In this document: positions 5,391-9,017 of the stretch, one piece after another
Position numbering within the stretch: the first letter of the stretch is position 1
Layout of the letters: every line of letters starts with the position of its first letter
Source: Rhodospirillaceae bacterium
GTDB taxonomy: Bacteria > Pseudomonadota > Alphaproteobacteria > Rhodospirillales > Magnetovibrionaceae
NCBI GenBank assembly: GCA_002401565.1
Contig: NVTL01000001.1
Coordinates: 78,907-87,923 of the forward strand
DNA length: 9,017 nt
Reading direction: 5' to 3'
Notes under the pieces: model-generated
Told to the model about the DNA's origin: nothing
Seen by the model: the letters and a program-made list of their open reading frames with translations, nothing else
The model's database searches: none
Made by a program: the position numbers and the translations under genes

Positions 5391-6383
5391 TCAACGCATG
5401 GCCAGATTGACGCTCATGTCGACACGAACCCGTCCGGATCCGGTCACCACGGCATCAATTACGGTGCTGGTTTGTGAATTTGAAATGCGAATGACGTCGC
5501 CTTTGCTGCCGGCTTGTAGGGCGCGGCCCTTGGCGGACAATTGCATCGAAGGTGTGGTCAAAATCATGGTGACCAGTTGACCCCGATTGACCAACAAGGG
5601 GCGACGCACATCATTTTCGGAAATAGCCTTGCCCGGAGCAATGGCGCGTTTCACAGCCATGCCCACAAGTTTGTCTAAATCAACAATGGCGGTGCGCGAC
5701 AGGCGAGATTCCGATAGGCTGATCCATTTGATATCAGATGCGGTAATGATTTCGCCGCGCATGATGCGATTGGCCAAAACGGGCACTTCGGTCATGCGTT
5801 CAAACCGTCCTGAAAGACGCATCTGATCTTTGTTGCCGGTTCCCCAAGAAATCATCGCCGTAAAACGATTGTTGCTTTGGTCCAGCGATAATTGCTCAAC
5901 CACCAGTTCTTCGGAAGTATTGGTGGGCAAATGCAAACGCATGGCACGGTTAGACAGCACGGCCCGAGAACTGGGGTCGCCACCGTCGTTGACCATGAAA
6001 TCTTGTAACAAGCTTTCGATATCTTCGCGACGGACCAGGCGGCTGTCGCGTTCAATCACCACACGATCCATACGTGAAGATGGACGCCAATCCAATTTGT
6101 AAGCCACGGCAACCCGCGTTAACCAGCGACTGTCAAAAGTTGCCCGTGCACCGGGGCGAGGGGCATACGCCACCACGCTGTCTTCAAAGGGGCCAGCCCC
6201 TTGGAAAATGTCGCCCAAACGAACCACGTTGTCTTCGACGGTGACCCGTTGGGTTAAGCTGACAATGTTTATAAGCTTTGGGGCTTGGGTGAGGGTCTGG
6301 GTAGAGACCTTGCCTTTTTCCAACGCCATAACGGACGCCGGAAGAAGCAAGCTCGCACCAAGAAGGAAAATGGATAGTTTCAT
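5391..6383 (-). CDS. flgA: Flagellar P-ring assembly chaperone FlgA
   Basis: FlgA is a 330-residue periplasmic chaperone for polymerising FlgI into the P ring. Residues 1-20 are a signal peptide (MKLSIFLLGASLLLPASVMA). An N-terminal domain includes VVRLGDIFQGAGPFEDSVVA and APRPGARATF. The C-terminal SAF/ChapFlgA region carries EVPVLANRIMRGEIITASDI, DKLVGMAVKRAIAPGKAISE, RRPLLVNRGQLVTMI and MQLSAKGRALQAGSKGDVIR. It is about 110 residues longer than the enteric protein, as in other alphaproteobacteria with an extra N-terminal domain. GGGAGG overlapping the flgG stop, five bases before the ATG, is the strongest ribosome binding site of this operon. It lies 10 bases after flgG and 14 before flgH. 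Its client gene flgI is not in the window. Confidence 0.95.
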   Translation of the reverse strand: MKLSIFLLGASLLLPASVMALEKGKVSTQTLTQAPKLINIVSLTQRVTVEDNVVRLGDIFQGAGPFEDSVVAYAPRPGARATFDSRWLTRVAVAYKLDWRPSSRMDRVVIERDSRLVRREDIESLLQDFMVNDGGDPSSRAVLSNRAMRLHLPTNTSEELVVEQLSLDQSNNRFTAMISWGTGNKDQMRLSGRFERMTEVPVLANRIMRGEIITASDIKWISLSESRLSRTAIVDLDKLVGMAVKRAIAPGKAISENDVRRPLLVNRGQLVTMILTTPSMQLSAKGRALQAGSKGDVIRISNSQTSTVIDAVVTGSGRVRVDMSVNLAMR

Positions 6384-6393
6384 GATAACCTCC

Positions 6394-7179
6394 CTATCTC
6401 AACTGTGTCAGAGTACCCATCATGTCGTCCGCGGTTTGAATAACCTTGGAGTTCATTTCATAGGCCCGCTGTGCGGAAATTAGGTTGGAGATTTCTTCAA
6501 CCGCGTTGACGTTTGAAGTTTCCAAGAAACCTTGCAACACGGTACCAAATCCTGTTGCACCGGGGCTGCCAGTTGTGGCGCCGCCTGATGCAGGGGTTTC
6601 CAGATACAAGTTAGACCCAATGGATTCTAGGCCCGCATCGTTGGCGAAAATCGCCGTTTGAATTTGGCCAACGTTTGAATAAGCAACCTGCCCATCAAGC
6701 TTCGCCAAAACTTCACCAGAGGCGTTAATGACGACATCAACGGCGTTGTTGGGGACGGTGATGTTGGGAAGGATAGGGAAACCGTCATGGGTGACGACTT
6801 GACCGTCTCCGTTTAACTGAAAGGTGCCATCACGGGTAAAGCTGGTATCGCCATTTGGCATTTCGACTTGGAAAAAACCTCGGCCCTGCATGGCCAAATC
6901 AAAGGCGTTGTCTGTGGGGTTTAAGTTGCCTTGTTCATGGATACGATAAACAGCGGCCAATTTCACACCAAGACCGATTTGCACACCGGACGGAACAATG
7001 GTGCCCGCATCCGATGATGTTGACCCTGCACGGCGAAGATTTTGATACAAAAGGTCATGAAATTCGGTGCGACGGCGCATGTAACCTGTGGTGTTCATGT
7101 TGGCCAAGTTGTTCGATATAACTTCGACGTTGCGCTGCTGGGCGATCATGCCTGTTGCTGCAATACTTAAAGATCTCAT
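6394..7179 (-). CDS. flgG: Flagellar distal rod protein FlgG
   Basis: FlgG is a 261-residue distal-rod subunit exported by the flagellar type III system, so it has no cleaved signal peptide. The N-terminal helix and rod motif MRSLSIAATGMIAQQRNVEV and ISNNLANMNTTGYMRRR are standard. The middle carries LNPTDNAFDLAMQGRGFFQV and FTRDGTFQLNGDGQVVTHDG. The C-terminal helix is SNVNAVEEISNLISAQRAYE followed by MNSKVIQTADDMMGTLTQLR. I chose the ATG at 7179, with AAGGA eight bases upstream, because it gives the canonical N terminus and length. A GTG at 7209 would add ten atypical residues. It follows flgF after 74 bases with no terminator, and its stop overlaps the flgA ribosome binding site. Confidence 0.97.
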   Translation of the reverse strand: MRSLSIAATGMIAQQRNVEVISNNLANMNTTGYMRRRTEFHDLLYQNLRRAGSTSSDAGTIVPSGVQIGLGVKLAAVYRIHEQGNLNPTDNAFDLAMQGRGFFQVEMPNGDTSFTRDGTFQLNGDGQVVTHDGFPILPNITVPNNAVDVVINASGEVLAKLDGQVAYSNVGQIQTAIFANDAGLESIGSNLYLETPASGGATTGSPGATGFGTVLQGFLETSNVNAVEEISNLISAQRAYEMNSKVIQTADDMMGTLTQLR

Positions 7180-7253
7180 GTTCCCGTTCCTTATCCTTTT
7201 TGCCGACACTCTGTGGTGTTTTACGGCGTTGGTATTTGTTTATTTGTTTCGAC

Positions 7254-7997
7254 CTACGATGGCGATGTCGTCGCCAGTTGGCGGATAGCTTGACGAATGC
7301 GTTCGTCTTCTTTGTCGATCATTTTTTGCGCGCTGGAATAACTGCGGCTGACCTTGATCATGCGGGTCATTTCCAAAATTCCTGAAACGTTAGACCCTTC
7401 TAGGCCGCCTTGAGACATTTGGACATCCAGCTTAGGGATGGCCAATTGATCCGTGGAATACAGGCCGGAAGCTTCGCGTTTCAAACCATAAGGGTCATCA
7501 AAGGTGACCACATTCAATTTGCCAAGTTGACCGTTTTCCGATGATACCGTGCCGTCACCCGCGATGGTGATCGAGGCGTCTTCGGGGGCGAAGAAGATCG
7601 GCGTGCCAGCATCTGTTAAGACGGGCAAACCCGATTGGCTGACCAATTGCCCGCCGTTATCCATGCGAAAACTGCCGTTGCGGGTGTATTGGGTTGTCCC
7701 GTCTGGAGCCTGCAAAGTGAAATAACCGTCCCCTTGAATGGCAACATCCAATGGATTTCCGGTTTGTTGAATGGGGCCTTCTGCAAAATCGGTGTAACTG
7801 GCAACGTCACGCACAAAAGCCAAACGCTGGTCGGCAATAAAGTCGCCGGACTTTGATTTGGTCAAATGCTCCACAAACATCATCCGTTCGCTTTTAAAGG
7901 CGGTGGTGTTCATGTTGGCCATGTTGTTCGCGATTGAATCCAGTTCTCTGCGGAGAACGCCTTGGCGGGATAGTGCGATATAGGCTGTATTTTCCAT
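7254..7997 (-). CDS. flgF: Flagellar proximal rod protein FlgF
   Basis: FlgF is a 247-residue proximal-rod component, secreted by the flagellar export apparatus and homologous to FlgG. The N terminus MENTAYIALSRQGVLRRELD is followed by the rod motif SIANNMANMNTTAFKSERMM. The central domain has GNPLDVAIQGDGYFTLQAPD and TQYTRNGSFRMDNGGQLVSQ. The C terminus has SNVSGILEMTRMIKVSRSYS and a helix ending RIRQAIRQLATTSPS. AAGG about 10 bases before the ATG is a plausible ribosome binding site. It is first in its operon. A sigma-54 promoter starts about 70 bases upstream, pointing to late, assembly-checked expression as in Caulobacter rod and ring genes. It lies opposite fliL across a 421-base control region. 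Confidence 0.96.
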   Translation of the reverse strand: MENTAYIALSRQGVLRRELDSIANNMANMNTTAFKSERMMFVEHLTKSKSGDFIADQRLAFVRDVASYTDFAEGPIQQTGNPLDVAIQGDGYFTLQAPDGTTQYTRNGSFRMDNGGQLVSQSGLPVLTDAGTPIFFAPEDASITIAGDGTVSSENGQLGKLNVVTFDDPYGLKREASGLYSTDQLAIPKLDVQMSQGGLEGSNVSGILEMTRMIKVSRSYSSAQKMIDKEDERIRQAIRQLATTSPS

Positions 7998-8066
7998 TAG
8001 TCTTCGCCTTTTGTCTAAATCGTGTGTTGTTTGCGTCTTGTGCGCACTTTATTTATCTAATGAATA

Positions 8067-8082
8067 TGCAGAGACCGTGCCA
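8067..8082 (-). promoter_or_regulatory. Sigma-54 promoter of the flgF-flgG-flgA-flgH operon
   Basis: On the minus strand the site reads TGGCAC-GGTCT-CTGCA, matching the consensus TGGCAC-N5-TTGCA at every fixed position but one. The GG and GC are spaced exactly as required. Initiation about 12 bases beyond the GC gives a leader of 55-60 bases before the flgF ATG. In Caulobacter, equivalent operons are activated by FlbD under FliX control, and fliX is present in this window. Confidence 0.8.
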
Positions 8083-8103
8083 GTTTTTAAATCGTTTAAA
8101 AAC
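8083..8103. repeat. AT-rich perfect palindrome abutting the sigma-54 promoter
   Basis: GTTTTTAAA (8083-8091) and TTTAAAAAC (8095-8103) form a perfect 9-bp inverted repeat around TCG. It begins one base beyond the -24 element of the flgF promoter. It could be an upstream DNA-bending or protein site. It lacks the G/C stem of a terminator. Confidence 0.55.
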
Positions 8104-8167
8104 AATTAGTTACGGACAGTTTGGCCGGGTTTGCGGGCGGCAGGAAAAGGGTCTATGCAGGCCTTGC

Positions 8168-8184
8168 CCGGCAGAACTTGCCGG
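8168..8184. promoter_or_regulatory. Candidate enhancer for a sigma-54 activator (FlbD-like)
   Basis: CCGGCA-GAACT-TGCCGG is a perfect 6-bp inverted repeat centred 94 bases upstream of the sigma-54 -24 element. That is the usual distance for dimeric NtrC-family activators. It sits in a GC-rich patch (about 8110-8235) that also carries CAGGCTT three times (8190, 8206 and 8227). Assignment to FlbD is inferred from position and gene context only. Confidence 0.4.
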
Positions 8185-8307
8185 AAATACAGGCTTTTTA
8201 TGACGCAGGCTTATTGCGGGCGCGGACAGGCTTTGGTATTTTGAAGCGGTGGTGAAAAAGAGAGGGCGATTCTTTTCTTAAAGGTTTGCCATAAACGATG
8301 GGAAAAG

Positions 8308-8328
8308 GCTGTAAAACAGCGCTTTTTT
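8308..8328 (+). terminator. Weak terminator-like hairpin upstream of fliL
   Basis: GCTGT-AAA-ACAGC (8308-8320) is followed by GC and then six T. The 5-bp stem is short, and the two-base gap before the T run weakens it. No gene precedes it on the plus strand, so it could be an attenuator or have no role. Confidence 0.3.
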
Positions 8329-8358
8329 ATCAAGCTGAAGGTTGACGTCAATGGCTTG

Positions 8359-8401
8359 TTAACCATCGCCCGTGTAGTGTGTAGTGTTAAAAGTATTTGA
8401 A
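8359..8401 (+). promoter_or_regulatory. Possible CtrA-type sites upstream of fliL
   Basis: TTAACCAT at 8359-8366 equals a well-known CtrA half-site. A second near-full motif, TTAA-N7-TGAA (8387-8401), differs from TTAA-N7-TTAA by one base. Between them GTGTAGT occurs twice in tandem (about 8372-8385). In Caulobacter the fliLM promoter is CtrA-dependent, which makes this worth listing, but short AT motifs occur by chance and no clear -10 was identified. Confidence 0.3.
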
Positions 8402-8418
8402 CGAAGTGTGGAGACGGC

Positions 8419-8967
8419 ATGGCCGACGAAGAACTTGACGACGAAGCTGAAGACTTCGAAGGCGAAGAAGGCGAAGAGGGAGAAGAGGGCGGAGGCGGCC
8501 GAAAGCGACTTTTGATCGTTATCGGCGCTGTTCTGATCTTGATCCTGGGCGGCTTGGCCGCAGCCTACTTTACCGGCCTGTTACAGCCCGTAATGGATAT
8601 GTTGGGCGGCGGAGATACGCAAGCTGAAGGCGAAATGGCCGACGAGCCTACGATTTCGCAAGATGCTGTTTTTTATGACCTTCAAGAAATGTTGGTGAAC
8701 ATCAATACCGGGGGCCGAAAGCCCGTTTATTTGAAAATCCGGGTGAGCTTAGAATTGAGCAACAGCGATGACATCATTCAGGTGGAAGCCGTGATGCCGC
8801 GGATTATTGATAATTTTCAAATTTATCTCCGCGAATTACGGGTCGAAGACTTAAAAGGCTCAGCTGGTATGTATCGGTTGCGCGAAGAATTGTTAAAACG
8901 GGTGAATGTGGCGGCGTCCCCGGCCGTGATTAACGACGTATTGTTTAAGGAAATGCTGGTTCAATAA
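8419..8967 (+). CDS. fliL: Flagellar basal body-associated protein FliL
   Basis: FliL is a 182-residue single-pass inner-membrane protein that associates with the stator and supports motor torque. The cytoplasmic N terminus is very acidic (MADEELDDEAEDFEGEEGEE) and includes three GEE repeats at 15-23. GGGGRKR then leads into one membrane helix at about 31-52. A Gly/acidic linker follows (62-78), then the periplasmic FliL domain: AVFYDLQEMLVNINTGGRKP, VYLKIRVSLELSN, VMPRIIDNFQIYLRELRVED and LREELLKRVNVAAS, ending INDVLFKEMLVQ. The length is typical. GGAG at 8410-8413, five bases before the ATG, fixes the start. It is transcribed away from flgF and is probably first in an operon that continues past the window. 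Confidence 0.95.
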   Translation: MADEELDDEAEDFEGEEGEEGEEGGGGRKRLLIVIGAVLILILGGLAAAYFTGLLQPVMDMLGGGDTQAEGEMADEPTISQDAVFYDLQEMLVNINTGGRKPVYLKIRVSLELSNSDDIIQVEAVMPRIIDNFQIYLRELRVEDLKGSAGMYRLREELLKRVNVAASPAVINDVLFKEMLVQ

Positions 8968-8994
8968 AAATGAACATAGGCTGATGAATTAACG

Positions 8995-9017
8995 ATGGAA
9001 GCTGGATTGAACAAATG
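8995..9017 (+). CDS. Possible first codons of the next gene (fliM expected), truncated
   Basis: After fliL, an ATG at 8995 opens a frame (MEAGLNK) that runs off the window. A second ATG at 9015-9017, in another frame and preceded by GGA eight bases upstream, is an equally possible start. Switch gene fliM follows fliL in many flagellar clusters, but too little sequence remains to recognise a product. Neither start has a strong ribosome binding site. Confidence 0.25.

Noticed and set aside
7180..7209. GTG at 7207-7209 as the flgG start
   Set aside because: It would add ten basic residues before the canonical MRSLSIAATGM, and the AAGGA ribosome binding site is correctly placed for the ATG at 7179.
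8122..8185. Plus-strand sigma-54 promoter for fliL (GGCC...TTTGC and GGCA...TTGC)
   Set aside because: The GG-to-GC distance is eight bases rather than ten in each case.
8211..8420. Minus-strand open frame of 69 codons opposite the fliL leader
   Set aside because: It has no recognisable motif or ribosome binding site, and it overlaps the control region and the fliL start. Its composition looks like non-coding AT-rich DNA read through.

Overview
The window looks like a chromosomal flagellar locus of an alphaproteobacterium of moderate GC, probably a Rhodospirillales-type organism. The main clue is fliX, a flagellar assembly regulator known only from Alphaproteobacteria. A single-cysteine DksA of the alphaproteobacterial type, the flgF-flgG-flgA-flgH order and the fliL gene opposite flgF agree with this. 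I cannot name the genus.

Layout, left to right. (1) 1-2913, minus strand: a ferric-iron ABC importer operon in the order fbpA (periplasmic binding protein), fbpB (fused two-domain permease) and fbpC (ATPase, cut by the window edge). The genes overlap by 11 and 4 bases. (2) 2914-3152: a divergent control region with a minus-strand promoter and a Fur-like box for fbpA, and a plus-strand promoter with a palindrome over its -35 for fliX. (3) 3153-4171, plus strand: fliX, then dksA with its own candidate promoter and a strong terminator. (4) 4227-4516: no gene, but a composite inverted repeat of about 260 bp, made of two diverged opposing copies of a structured unit of about 90 nt. It lies between the dksA terminator and the terminator of the opposing flagellar operon. 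(5) 4525-7997, minus strand: flgF, flgG, flgA and flgH (proximal and distal rod, P-ring chaperone, L-ring lipoprotein), with a good sigma-54 promoter ahead of flgF. (6) 7998-8418: a divergent regulatory region with the sigma-54 site, palindromes and possible CtrA half-sites. (7) 8419-9017, plus strand: fliL, then the leader or first codons of the next gene, where fliM would be expected.

The flagellar genes form a late-assembly module. FlgF and FlgG build the rod, FlgA helps form the P ring, FlgH forms the L ring, and FliL sits at the stator. FliX, known in Caulobacter to couple assembly to the sigma-54 activator FlbD, fits with the sigma-54 promoter of the flgF operon. The P-ring gene flgI, which neighbours fliX in Caulobacter, is absent here. 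The iron operon is functionally separate and simply abuts the flagellar cluster.

The least explained part is the structured repeat at 4244-4503. Its two arms differ by paired, compensating changes that keep local hairpins intact, which suggests a REP/BIME-like or structured-RNA repeat family. No complete mobile element, CRISPR array, tRNA or rRNA was seen.
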